From CAYJPV01 sp964547975 (GTDB taxonomy: Bacteria; Acidobacteriota; Vicinamibacteria; Vicinamibacterales; JAKQTR01): a stretch of DNA of 16,829 nt. The notes under the pieces are model-generated. The model was not told where the DNA came from, ran no database searches, and was given only the letters and a program-made list of their open reading frames with translations. The position numbers were made by a program, and so were the translations under genes. The DNA is taken from contig CAZJRM010000111.1 in NCBI GenBank assembly GCA_964547975.1, positions 1 to 16,829 of the forward strand, in the 5' to 3' direction. Positions 1 to 6,963 of this stretch are shown piece after piece. Position 1 is the first letter of the stretch; each line of letters opens with the position of its first letter.

Positions 1-572
1 CCGAGCGCCGCCTCGAGGCGGGCCAGGTACTCGTCGCGCGGAATCTCCACGGCGCCGAACGTTTCGAGAAACGGCGTGGACCACTGCGTATCGAGCAGGA
101 GGAAGCCGCACGCCTGCAGATGCGCGACGAGCGACGCCAGCGCCACCTTCGACGCATCCGTCACCCGGTGGAACATCGACTCGCCGAAGAACGCACCGCC
201 GAGGCAGACGCCGTACAACCCGCCCGCCAGCGTGCCGTCGGCCCAGACCTCCACCGAATGCGCGAGGCGCCGATCGTGGAGCTGGCCGTAGACGTCGAGG
301 ATCTCGTCGTTGATCCACGTGCCTTCGTCTCGATCGGCGGCGCACTCGCGCATCACCCCGCGGAAGTCCCGATCGATCGTCACCGCGAAACGTCGCGATC
401 GGAGCACGCGGGCCAGCCGCCGCGAGACATGGAACCCGTCGAGGGGCAGGATGCCCCGCGGGTCCGGCGAGAACCAGCCAATCTGCCCGTCGTCCATGCC
501 CATCGGGAAGTAGCCGGCCTGATAGGCCGCCACCAGGAGGGGCACGGACAGGGGCTCTGACTGCTGGGCCAC
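1..572 (-). CDS. aat: leucyl/phenylalanyl-tRNA--protein transferase (3' end cut by window edge)
   Basis: Aat moves Leu or Phe from aminoacyl-tRNA onto N-terminal Arg/Lys of proteins in the cytoplasm, making N-degrons for ClpS/ClpAP. The 190 visible codons show the family hallmarks: AAYQAGYFPMG near residues 15-25, WFSPDPR (33-39), FHVSRRL (47-53), EGTWI (83-87), AHSVEVW (104-110), GGLYG (117-121), GESMFHR (130-136) and LLLDTQ (158-163). Glu131 and Asp161 match E. coli Glu156 and Asp186, with the same 30-residue spacing. The final visible residues, EIPRDEYLARLEAALG, resemble the family C-terminus, so only a few codons are missing. I chose GTG at 572 because it is the first start after the in-frame TAG at 588-590 and places the conserved N-terminus correctly. 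It lies 15 bp after the upstream gene and is probably co-transcribed with it. Identification is firm; the exact start is less certain because the ribosome-binding site is weak. Confidence 0.95.
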   Translation of the reverse strand, partial: MAQQSEPLSVPLLVAAYQAGYFPMGMDDGQIGWFSPDPRGILPLDGFHVSRRLARVLRSRRFAVTIDRDFRGVMRECAADRDEGTWINDEILDVYGQLHDRRLAHSVEVWADGTLAGGLYGVCLGGAFFGESMFHRVTDASKVALASLVAHLQACGFLLLDTQWSTPFLETFGAVEIPRDEYLARLEAAL

Positions 573-587
573 GACGGATCCGGCAGC

Positions 588-1103
588 CTACGCGGACGGC
601 GCGCCGAGCGCGGCGCTGATGGGGCCGAGCGCGCCCCAGGTCTCGGGATCCTGCACGGCAAGCGTGCGCAGGTACAACCGGACCCCCTCGACGGGGTACT
701 TCGCCGCCAGCGCTACGGACGCCGCCTCCAGGCGTTCGGGACCGGGCACCTCTTCAACCGAGTCCGCGATGAGGCCATCTTCGTGCGCGATGCCCAGTTC
801 GTCGAGGAACGCCGTCAGCATGGGACGGCATTCCGCGAGGTGATAGGCCACGAGCGCGCGGCCGATGACCGTGTCAGGCAGGCGCGGCTGCTGGCTCATC
901 TGCTTGACCTTGCGTTCGACCGGCAGGCCCAGCACCGACTGCGGACGGAAGTGCAGCGTCCTGGCGAGGTGCGTGATCGCTTCCACCTGCTGCGTCATCG
1001 AATCATCGTCCTTCCAGAACGCCTCGGCCACGGCCGTGCGCTGGTCCAGGGTCATCTCGCGCCAGACGCGCGCCAGGGTCAAGGGAGCATCTTCAGTCGC
1101 CAC
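588..1103 (-). CDS. conserved hypothetical protein upstream of aat
   Basis: I do not recognise this 171-aa protein. It has no signal peptide, membrane segment, Cys cluster or nucleotide-binding motif. It looks soluble, mostly helical and acidic. Residues about 1-90 contain WREMTLDQRTAVAEAFWKDD and HFRPQSVLGLP; the C-terminal half is rich in Ala, Glu and Leu. The start is GTG at 1103, with a strong Shine-Dalgarno GGAGGA a few bases before it. A TAGAAT -10 candidate lies about 40 bp upstream (1143-1148, minus strand). The stop TAG (590-588) is only 15 bp before aat and in the same frame, so the two genes probably form one transcript. Coding is supported by the ribosome-binding site, the length, and high third-position GC. 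No function can be assigned; a link to Aat or protein turnover would rest only on position. Confidence 0.8.
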   Translation of the reverse strand: MATEDAPLTLARVWREMTLDQRTAVAEAFWKDDDSMTQQVEAITHLARTLHFRPQSVLGLPVERKVKQMSQQPRLPDTVIGRALVAYHLAECRPMLTAFLDELGIAHEDGLIADSVEEVPGPERLEAASVALAAKYPVEGVRLYLRTLAVQDPETWGALGPISAALGAPSA

Positions 1104-1142
1104 GAGTCCTCCATCGCGGGTCGCGAAGGCGCCCGCTGCCCT

Positions 1143-1148
1143 ATTCTA
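1143..1148 (-). promoter_or_regulatory. candidate -10 element (TAGAAT) for the 588-1103/aat transcript
   Basis: On the minus strand the sequence reads TAGAAT, five of six matches to TATAAT, about 40 bp before the GTG start at 1103. I see no good -35 hexamer at 16-18 bp spacing. The same TAGAAT appears at a similar distance before the asparaginase gene at 4161-4166, which makes chance less likely. This lies in the 143-bp gap between divergent genes, and I see nothing else clear in that gap. Confidence 0.35.
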
Positions 1149-1246
1149 CGTCGGTCGCGCCCGGGCCGTCGGCGCCCGCCGCCCGCCAGCCGCCTGGGGC
1201 GTTGATTGACGGCCCCGGCCCGCTTAAGATGCCAGCGAGGTACTTC

Positions 1247-1693
1247 ATGGGACTGTCTCGCTGGTGGCGTGAACGCAAGTTCGAACGGGCCTATCGACGA
1301 TCGGCGGCGGCGGATTTGAAACGGATTCAGCTGGCGTACGAGGCCAAGTTCAAGCACGCGAAAGAAGGCCACGACATCGACACCGTGATGACGGCTTACC
1401 TGGCCGAATGCCGGCTGCCGGATCTGCGCCTTGAGACGCTCCGGAGCCGGGTCCTGCGCCGCAAGGCCGAAGGTTTCGGCATCGAGATGCCTCGCGAGTG
1501 GTGGGAACACGACGAGACGCACGACCTCTGGTATCTCACGCCCGACGGGCGACGTCATCTCCGCCACCGCCTGACCGAAGAACGGGTGTGGGTCGTGAAG
1601 CAGTGGTTCCTCGCCCTCGTGCCGGTGGTCGCCCTCATCATCGGGCTTGTCGGCACGCTGATCGGGCTGCTGGGGATCTGGCGGGCCCCTTAA
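1247..1693 (+). CDS. small C-terminally anchored membrane protein, unknown function
   Basis: This 148-aa protein has a charged N-terminal region (residues 1-75, rich in Arg, Lys, Glu and likely helical). A middle segment at 84-113 reads REWWEHDETHDLWYLTPDG and looks like a small winged-helix or beta-hairpin element. One strongly hydrophobic segment at about 121-145 (FLALVPVVALIIGLVGTLIG onward) ends three residues before the stop. That gives tail-anchored topology with the bulk probably cytoplasmic. I chose ATG 1247 because GAGG lies six bases upstream. An in-frame ATG at 1229 and a TTG at 1202 are possible but lack such a site. From memory, similar small proteins with a YLTPDG-like segment and a C-terminal anchor occur in other bacteria without known function. 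It diverges from the aat unit. I am sure it is coding, but no role can be given. Confidence 0.75.
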   Translation: MGLSRWWRERKFERAYRRSAAADLKRIQLAYEAKFKHAKEGHDIDTVMTAYLAECRLPDLRLETLRSRVLRRKAEGFGIEMPREWWEHDETHDLWYLTPDGRRHLRHRLTEERVWVVKQWFLALVPVVALIIGLVGTLIGLLGIWRAP

Positions 1694-1698
1694 GAGCA

Positions 1699-1785
1699 GG
1701 GGTCAGGGAAGAGGCGATAGGGGATAGGGAAAGGGAAGAGGGAACAGGCCTGGAGCCTGGGGCTTGGTCGAGGGGTGGAGCCTGG
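1699..1785 (+). repeat. G-run repeat region with G-quadruplex motif and TGGAGCCTGG direct repeats
   Basis: The gap before the P1 peptidase gene is a run of G-tracts separated by short A/T spacers (AGGGGTCAGGG, GATAGGGGATAGGG, AAAGGGAAGAGGG). Positions 1720-1742 meet the simple G-quadruplex rule: GGGG-ATA-GGG-AAA-GGG-AAGA-GGG. A perfect 10-bp direct repeat TGGAGCCTGG follows at 1751-1760 and 1776-1785. The same vocabulary (GGGATCAGGGG, GGGGATTGGGG) returns at 2962-3005 on the other side of the gene. I read this as a degenerate dispersed repeat; its function is unknown. It occupies most of the non-coding stretch 1694-1807. Confidence 0.6.
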
Positions 1786-1807
1786 AGCCGCGGGTGTGGG
1801 GTGCTGC

Positions 1808-2962
1808 ATGCGCGACATGATGTGGAGCAGGGCTTCGGTCCTGCTGATCGGCGCGACCGTCCTCGCCACGACGGCGCTGACTCCCGCCCAGGCACCCCGC
1901 CCGAGGGCGCGGGATCTGGGCGTCGCACCCGGCGTCTTCGAACCCGGCCCGCTCAACGCCATCACCGACGTCGACGGTGTGCGCGTGGGACATACGACGC
2001 TCGTTCGCGGCGACGCGGTCCGCACCGGCGTGACCGCCATCCTCCCCCATCCGGGCAACGTCTTCCGCGACAAGGTCGCGGGCGCGGTCTTCGTCGGCAA
2101 CGCGTTCGGCAAGCTCGCAGGGTCGACGCAGGTCGACGAACTCGGCACGATCGAGACGCCCATCGTGCTCACCAGCACGATGAGCGTCGGCACCGCCGTC
2201 GACGCGGTGGTGGGTTACGTCAGCGCGCAACCCGGCAACGAAGACGTCCGATCGGTCAACGCCCTGGTGGGCGAAACCAACGATGGCACGCTCAACGACA
2301 TCCGCGGCCGGCACGTCCACGCCGACGATGTGGTCGCCGCGATTGCCGGCGCGAAGCCAGGACCGGTGGACGAGGGAACGGTTGGCGCCGGCACGGGCAC
2401 GGTGTGCTTCGGCTGGAAAGGCGGCATCGGCACGTCATCTCGACGATTGCCGGAGCGGTACGGCGGCCACACGCTCGGCGTCCTCGTGCAGTCGAACTTC
2501 GGCGGGGTCCTGACGATGGACGGCCGCCAGATCGGCAAGGCACTTGGACGGACGTCGTTCACGATTCCGGCCCCGGGGACGATCGCGGACACGCCCGACG
2601 GGTCCTGCATGATTGTCGTGGCGACCGACGCGCCGCTCGACGCCCGCGACCTCAAACGTCTCGCAGCCCGCGCGGTGTTCGGCCTGGCGCGGACGGGGTC
2701 GTCGTACTCGAACGGCAGCGGCGACTACGCCATCGCGTTCTCGACGGCGGCTTCGATGCGCGTCGCCCACGGCGACCGCGCCGCGCGCGCCCGGACTCCC
2801 CTGCCGACCGAGGCGGTATCTCCCTTATTCCAGGCGGCACTCGAGGCCACCGAAGAGGCGGTCTACAACTCGCTGCTCCGCGCCAGCACGGTCACCGGCC
2901 ACGGGCGCACGGTCGACGCGATCCCCATCGAACGACTGAAGGAACTGCTGAGACGGGAATAG
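1808..2962 (+). CDS. secreted P1-family peptidase (DmpA/BapA-type aminopeptidase, S58)
   Basis: P1 peptidases of the DmpA/BapA type remove N-terminal residues, including D- and beta-amino acids, after the precursor cuts itself into two chains to expose an N-terminal Ser. This 384-aa protein shows the family pattern: LNAITDVDGVRVGHTTL near the mature N-terminus, GAVFVGNAFGKLAGSTQVDE, PIVLTSTMSVGTAVDAVV, VGAGTGTVCFGWKGGIGTSS, HTLGVLVQSNFGG, and DGSCMIVVATDAPLDARDL. The predicted self-cleavage site is Gly265|Ser266 in DGSCMIVV, matching Gly-Ser in DmpA. A signal peptide precedes it (MWSRASVLLIGATVLATTALT, ending near AQA), so it is exported. I took ATG 1808; ATG codons at 1817 and 1820 are alternatives and no strong Shine-Dalgarno decides. 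It is convergent with the glycosylasparaginase-like gene. Its substrate cannot be read from sequence. Confidence 0.9.
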   Translation: MRDMMWSRASVLLIGATVLATTALTPAQAPRPRARDLGVAPGVFEPGPLNAITDVDGVRVGHTTLVRGDAVRTGVTAILPHPGNVFRDKVAGAVFVGNAFGKLAGSTQVDELGTIETPIVLTSTMSVGTAVDAVVGYVSAQPGNEDVRSVNALVGETNDGTLNDIRGRHVHADDVVAAIAGAKPGPVDEGTVGAGTGTVCFGWKGGIGTSSRRLPERYGGHTLGVLVQSNFGGVLTMDGRQIGKALGRTSFTIPAPGTIADTPDGSCMIVVATDAPLDARDLKRLAARAVFGLARTGSSYSNGSGDYAIAFSTAASMRVAHGDRAARARTPLPTEAVSPLFQAALEATEEAVYNSLLRASTVTGHGRTVDAIPIERLKELLRRE

Positions 2963-3005
2963 GGGCCGGGGATTGGGGATTGCCCAACCCCCAACCCCTG
3001 ATCCC
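2962..3005. repeat. G-run inverted repeat between convergent genes, possible terminator
   Basis: Between the two convergent stop codons the plus strand has three GGGG runs (2962-2965, 2968-2971, 2975-2978) spaced by CC and ATT, then C-runs CCC-AA-CCCCC-AA-CCCC-TGAT-CCC (2983-3005). The two halves are imperfect inverted copies (GGGGATTGGGG against GGGGTTGGGGG), so the transcript can form a long G/C hairpin. The minus strand of 2983-3005 fits the G-quadruplex rule (GGG-ATCA-GGGG-TT-GGGGG-TT-GGG) and touches the asparaginase stop codon. Bidirectional termination is plausible from position. There is no U-tract, so intrinsic termination is unproven. Confidence 0.5.
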
Positions 3006-4129
3006 TATTCCGGTTCCGGCACGCCCGGAATGAGCGGTTCGGTATCGAGCGTCTGCGGTCCGGCTTCCGTGCACACGGCGTACTTCGATGCGTACATCGA
3101 CACGCCGGCGTACTCGCCCTTGGCGTTCAGCGCGTAGAAGCTGATCCCGAAGTTCGGATTGCCGACCTTGTTGAGCAGCCGTTTCTCGACCGTATTGGCG
3201 CGAATGCGCTTCAGCGCCTCCATCCCCGCGTCTTTCGGGTGTTTCCCCCGGCGCATCTCCTCGACGATGAGGTACGAGCAGAGGTTGTAGAGGTTCGCTT
3301 CGCCGCGGCCGGTGGATCCCGCAGCCCCGATGTCGCCATCCACGTAGAGGCCGGCACCGAGGATCGGCGAATCGCCGACGCGCCCGGGGATCTTCCACGC
3401 CAGGCCGCTCGTCGTGGTCACGCCGCAGATTTCGCCTTTCGCGTTCACGCCGTCGCAGTTGATCGTCCCGTAGAAGTGCTCGGGATCGATGAGCCCTTCG
3501 GCCACCATGTCGAGGCCCGCGCGATTGTACGCCTCCAGCCGCTTGGCCGGGTCCAGGTAGTGCGTGGGGTCGACGCGGCGTTTCCAGTCGAGCCACAGCC
3601 GGCGGGACCGTTCGGTGTTGAGGTCGGCTTCGATCGTGAATCCGAGGCTGCGCGCGAACTCCTGCGCGCCCTTGCCGACGATGAGGTGGTGGTCGGTCTG
3701 CTCCATGACCGCTTTCGCCACCAGTGACGGCGTGCGTACGCCTTCGAGGCAGGCAACGCCTCCGGCCCGCTTCTTCGGCCCGTGCATGCAGCAGGAATCC
3801 AACTGCACCACACCGTCGGCATTGGGCAGGCCGCCGTATCCAACGCTCGTATCTTCGGGGTCGAGTTCGTTCAGGTTCACGCAGGCGATGAGGGCGTCGA
3901 GGACATCGGAGCCCCCGGTCATCAGGGCAAATGCCTTCTGGACGCCGGTAACGTCGCCGCCATTCTTGAAGCGGTTGCCATTGGCGGACGCCACCACGAC
4001 GGGAGAGACGGTCTTCCTGACCATCATCGTCGGCGCCTGGCCGGCGGCGGCAGCCGGGCGTCCGGTGGCGGCCACGACGGCGGCGGCGCCGGTCAGGACG
4101 AATTCGCGGCGGTTCAGCGTGCTGGGCAT
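3005..4129 (-). CDS. Tat-exported N4-(beta-N-acetylglucosaminyl)-L-asparaginase-like Ntn hydrolase
   Basis: Glycosylasparaginases cleave the GlcNAc-Asn bond left after glycoprotein breakdown and belong to the self-processing Ntn hydrolases. The 374-aa protein starts at ATG 4129 with GAGGAG five bases upstream. It begins with a twin-arginine signal (NRREFVLTG, then an Ala-rich hydrophobic stretch), implying folded export by Tat. Family motifs are ELDPEDTSVGYGGLPNADG, LDSCCMHG, the predicted cleavage site FYG|TINCDG with nucleophile Thr222, GVTTTSGLAWKIPGRVGDSP (substrate Arg/Asp loop), GAGLYVDGDIGAAGSTGRGE, and a C-terminal GISFYALNAKGEYAG strand. The residue before the nucleophile is Gly, as in plant-type asparaginases, rather than the Asp of the HDT motif in classical aspartylglucosaminidase. 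The fold is certain; activity on glycoasparagine versus isoaspartyl or asparagine substrates is not. It is divergent from the glucan phosphorylase gene. Confidence 0.9.
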   Translation of the reverse strand: MPSTLNRREFVLTGAAAVVAATGRPAAAAGQAPTMMVRKTVSPVVVASANGNRFKNGGDVTGVQKAFALMTGGSDVLDALIACVNLNELDPEDTSVGYGGLPNADGVVQLDSCCMHGPKKRAGGVACLEGVRTPSLVAKAVMEQTDHHLIVGKGAQEFARSLGFTIEADLNTERSRRLWLDWKRRVDPTHYLDPAKRLEAYNRAGLDMVAEGLIDPEHFYGTINCDGVNAKGEICGVTTTSGLAWKIPGRVGDSPILGAGLYVDGDIGAAGSTGRGEANLYNLCSYLIVEEMRRGKHPKDAGMEALKRIRANTVEKRLLNKVGNPNFGISFYALNAKGEYAGVSMYASKYAVCTEAGPQTLDTEPLIPGVPEPE

Positions 4130-4160
4130 GGGCACTCCTCGGGACGGTAAACGTGGCTCG

Positions 4161-4189
4161 ATTCTATCGGCGCGCATCTCCGGGCACAA
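4161..4189 (-). promoter_or_regulatory. candidate promoter for the asparaginase-like gene
   Basis: On the minus strand TTGTGC (4189-4184) and TAGAAT (4166-4161) are separated by 17 bp. The -10 matches five of six consensus bases; the -35 matches only at TTG. The predicted start of transcription lies about 25 bases before the ATG at 4129. The element sits back to back with the glgP promoter candidate, 13 bp away. Confidence 0.4.
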
Positions 4190-4201
4190 TCAGTCCGAGT
4201 T

Positions 4202-4230
4202 TGACGCCGGGGTCGGCGGTCGATAGCATA
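4202..4230 (+). promoter_or_regulatory. candidate sigma70-type promoter for glgP
   Basis: TTGACG (4202-4207), then 17 bp, then TAGCAT (4225-4230). The -35 matches five of six bases and the -10 four of six. A slightly shifted CATAAT (4228-4233) is a better hexamer but would need 20-bp spacing. The predicted transcript starts about 25 bases before the ATG at 4260. Confidence 0.4.
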
Positions 4231-4259
4231 ATCCTTTTGTCAAACTCCGTGGCGGCCCA

Positions 4260-6407
4260 ATGACTGACCTGTTCCCCCCGTTTCCCGACCGTATCAAGGA
4301 CCTGGGCGACCTCGCCTCCGACCTCTGGTGGAGCTGGCACAACCGCTCCAGGGACCTGTTCCGAAAGCTCGACTACCCCCTCTGGCGGCTCACCGATCAC
4401 AACCCGGTCAAGATGCTGCGCCTGATCCCGGCCGAACGGCTGGTGGCCGCGGCGGCCGACCGCACGTTCCTGGCGTTGTACGACGACTGCGTCCGGGCAC
4501 TGAAGGCTGCGCGGGCCGGCCGGGAGACCTGGTGGACCCAGACGTTCGGTGAAAACGGTCAGAAGGTCATCGCCTACTTCTCGGCCGAGTTCGCCCTGCA
4601 CCAGTCGCTGCCGATCTACGCGGGTGGCCTCGGCGTCCTGGCGGGAGATATCTGCAAGGAAGCCAGCGACCTGGGCCTGCCCTTCGTCGGCGTGGGGTTC
4701 ATGTACCCGCAGGGGTACTTCCACCAGCACGTGTCGGCCGACGGCTGGCAGGAAGAGACGTACGAACATATCGACTGGGATAACGCACCGGTCGCTCCGG
4801 CCATCACGCCCGGAGGCGAACGTTGCGTGGTGCAGGTACCGCTCGGTGACCGCGCGGTTCACGCCGCCGTCTGGTACGTCCGGGCGGGCCACGCGAAGCT
4901 GCTCCTGCTCGACACCGACGTCTCCGAAAACGCGCCGTGGGACCGTGAGCTTTCCGCGCGCCTCTACGGCGGCAACCAGGAAACCCGGATCCAGCAGGAG
5001 ATCGTCCTCGGCCTCGGCGGTGTCCGCGCGCTGACGGCCATGGGCATCACGCCCTCGCTCTGGCATCTGAACGAAGGCCACGCGGCTTTCGTCTCGCTCC
5101 AGCGGATCTGGACGATGCTCGAACAGGGGAAGACGTTCGACGCGGCCCTGGCGGATGTCCGCCGGACGACGGTGTTCACGACACACACGCCGGTGCCCGC
5201 CGGGCACGACGCGTTTCCCTTCGGCCTGGTGGAGACGCACCTGTCCGGGGCCTGGGGCAGTCTGGGCGCCAACCGTGAACGTTTCCTCGCGCTTGGCGCC
5301 CACGACAACGGCGGCGGCAACGGGTCGCAGTTCAACATGACGGCACTGGCGATGCGGACGGCTGAAGGGATCAACGCCGTCAGCCAGTTGCACGGCGAGG
5401 TGACGCGCGACATGTGGCCGAGCCTGTGGCCCGGCACGGCGAAGGCCGAACTGCCGATCCGTGCGGTGACCAACGGGGTGCATGCCTTCACGTGGCTGGC
5501 CGCGCCGATGACGCGGCTGTTCGACCGGCATCTTGGTCGAGACTGGCGCGAACGGATCGACGAGGCGGCGTTCTGGGACCGGGTGCTCGACATCCCGGAC
5601 GACGACCTCTGGGCGACCCGGCTCGAACTCAAGCGCGAGCTGCTGGCGTTCATCCAGGATCGGGCGCGGTCGCGCTGGACCCACGACAAGGTCTGCGCCG
5701 CGCAGGTCGTCTCATCGGGCACGCTGCTCGATCCGACGGCACTCACAATCGGGTTCGCGCGGCGCTTCACGGGCTACAAGCGGCCGGAGCTCATCCTGCA
5801 CGATCCCGATCGCCTGAACCGGATCCTGTCGGCGCTCCGCCGCCCTGTCCAGATCGTGTTCGCCGGCAAGGCGCACCCCGCGGACGACACCGGCAAGCAC
5901 CACCTGCAGCAGGTCTTCAAGCGAGCGGCGGACCCGTCCTTCGGCGGTCGCATCGCGTTCATCGACGACTACGACCTCCACGTCGCTCACTACCTGGTGC
6001 ACGGCTGTGACGTCTGGCTGAACAACCCGCGCAAACCGCTCGAGGCCAGCGGCACGAGCGGCATGAAAGCCGCCATCAACGGCGTTCCGAATCTGTCGAT
6101 TGGCGACGGCTGGTGGGCCGAGGGGTACCAGCAGACGAACGGATGGCTCATCGAGGGCAACACCGACAGCCAGGACCACGCCGCCGTCGACGCCGCCGAT
6201 GCCGACGCGATCTACCGGATCCTGGAAGACGAGGTCGTGCCGAAGTATTACAATCACGACGCGCAGGGCGTGCCGCGGGTGTGGCTGCAGGTCGTCAAGG
6301 AGTCCATCCGCACGGTCATCCCGGCCTTTTCCGCGCGCCGGATGGTCAAGCAGTACGTGGAAGAGATGTACGCGCCGGCGATGGCGCTGATCCGCCAGAA
6401 AGACTAG
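4260..6407 (+). CDS. glgP: alpha-glucan phosphorylase, short GlgP type
   Basis: This cytoplasmic enzyme releases glucose-1-phosphate from alpha-1,4-glucans such as glycogen or maltodextrin, using pyridoxal phosphate. The 715-aa protein has the N-terminal DUF3417 region (LGDLASDLWWSWH, residues about 16-28) typical of the TIGR02094 group. The phosphorylase fold follows: YFSAEFALHQSLPIYAGGLG, WHLNEGHAAF, FTTHTPVPAGHDAFP, GFARRFTGYKRPELIL and IVFAGKAHPAD. The PLP site EASGTSGMKAAINGV carries the Schiff-base Lys at residue 603. Length fits the short phosphorylases (about 550-850 aa), which are often maltodextrin-active and lack the mammalian-type allosteric sites. The ATG at 4260 gives the expected N-terminus, though its ribosome-binding site (GTGGCGG) is weak. 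It shares a divergent promoter region with the asparaginase-like gene and is followed after 5 bp by a zinc-knuckle protein gene. Identification is firm; the natural glucan is not known. Confidence 0.95.
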   Translation: MTDLFPPFPDRIKDLGDLASDLWWSWHNRSRDLFRKLDYPLWRLTDHNPVKMLRLIPAERLVAAAADRTFLALYDDCVRALKAARAGRETWWTQTFGENGQKVIAYFSAEFALHQSLPIYAGGLGVLAGDICKEASDLGLPFVGVGFMYPQGYFHQHVSADGWQEETYEHIDWDNAPVAPAITPGGERCVVQVPLGDRAVHAAVWYVRAGHAKLLLLDTDVSENAPWDRELSARLYGGNQETRIQQEIVLGLGGVRALTAMGITPSLWHLNEGHAAFVSLQRIWTMLEQGKTFDAALADVRRTTVFTTHTPVPAGHDAFPFGLVETHLSGAWGSLGANRERFLALGAHDNGGGNGSQFNMTALAMRTAEGINAVSQLHGEVTRDMWPSLWPGTAKAELPIRAVTNGVHAFTWLAAPMTRLFDRHLGRDWRERIDEAAFWDRVLDIPDDDLWATRLELKRELLAFIQDRARSRWTHDKVCAAQVVSSGTLLDPTALTIGFARRFTGYKRPELILHDPDRLNRILSALRRPVQIVFAGKAHPADDTGKHHLQQVFKRAADPSFGGRIAFIDDYDLHVAHYLVHGCDVWLNNPRKPLEASGTSGMKAAINGVPNLSIGDGWWAEGYQQTNGWLIEGNTDSQDHAAVDAADADAIYRILEDEVVPKYYNHDAQGVPRVWLQVVKESIRTVIPAFSARRMVKQYVEEMYAPAMALIRQKD

Positions 6408-6412
6408 GCGAC

Positions 6413-6871
6413 ATGTCACGCAAGTCGGCCGACAAGCCCAAGTGCGCTCTCTGCGGAGACCGGGACGTCACCGAACCCCGGGGCGACGAGAAGTACTGCC
6501 GCGCCTGCTGGGACAAGAAGATCGCAGTCGAGGACATCGTGGCGAAGGAGTTCGCGCTCAAGCGGTACATCCGCGCGCACTCCGCCGAGAAGTACCTCGT
6601 CTACCACTCCACGCTGAAACGCCCGTGCGGGCAGCTCATCGTCATCGATGACGGGTACGACCTGTTCCTGACGCTGGTGATGACGCCGGCCTTCGCCTGG
6701 GACGAACCCGCGTATCACCTCGAAGGCGACACGGAAATGCGCACGTTCGCCGAGATCCTCGTCGACGTCATCGTCACGGAAGTCATCGAGCCGTGGGGCG
6801 GCGGCAAGTGGCATCTCGAGGCGTACCATGCCGCCCACCCGGATCCGGAAGACTGGACGGGAGAGGTCTGA
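6413..6871 (+). CDS. hypothetical protein with N-terminal zinc-knuckle motif
   Basis: I do not recognise this 152-aa protein. Cys11-x2-Cys14 and Cys29-x2-Cys32 (CALC and CRAC) form a likely zinc ribbon at the N-terminus. After it comes an alpha/beta region with LIVIDDGYDLFLTLVMTP (about 75-92), then acidic residues and a C-terminal WHLEAYHAAHPDPEDW. There is no signal peptide or membrane segment, so it is probably cytoplasmic. It starts at ATG 6413, 5 bp after the glgP stop, so the two are almost certainly one transcript and probably translationally coupled. That position suggests a role alongside glucan phosphorylase, but this is inference only. Four Cys may instead bind another metal or be structural. 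Confidence 0.8.
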   Translation: MSRKSADKPKCALCGDRDVTEPRGDEKYCRACWDKKIAVEDIVAKEFALKRYIRAHSAEKYLVYHSTLKRPCGQLIVIDDGYDLFLTLVMTPAFAWDEPAYHLEGDTEMRTFAEILVDVIVTEVIEPWGGGKWHLEAYHAAHPDPEDWTGEV

Positions 6872-6879
6872 AAAGGGAT

Positions 6880-6909
6880 TTGAGATTGGACACGTCTGCG
6901 TCCTATAAT
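6880..6909 (+). promoter_or_regulatory. sigma70-type promoter for the 6964 gene
   Basis: TTGAGA (6880-6885), 18 bp, then a perfect TATAAT (6904-6909). Transcription would begin near 6916, leaving a leader of about 48 bases before the ATG at 6964. This is the clearest promoter in the window and shows that the 6964 gene can be transcribed independently of glgP. The 92-bp gap holds no other obvious element. Confidence 0.6.
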
Positions 6910-6963
6910 CCACGCGGTAGTCGTCCGCGTGACGTGCTTTCATTCAGCCCCTTTGGAGGGTCT

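Noticed and set aside
1498..3033. Plus-strand 511-codon frame across the tail-anchored protein and P1 peptidase genes
   Set aside because: It spans two real genes and the repeat region, is extremely Arg-rich and carries no domain.
4164..5684. Long minus-strand frame within glgP
   Set aside because: It lies opposite the well-supported phosphorylase and has no motifs. Long antisense frames are routine at this GC content.
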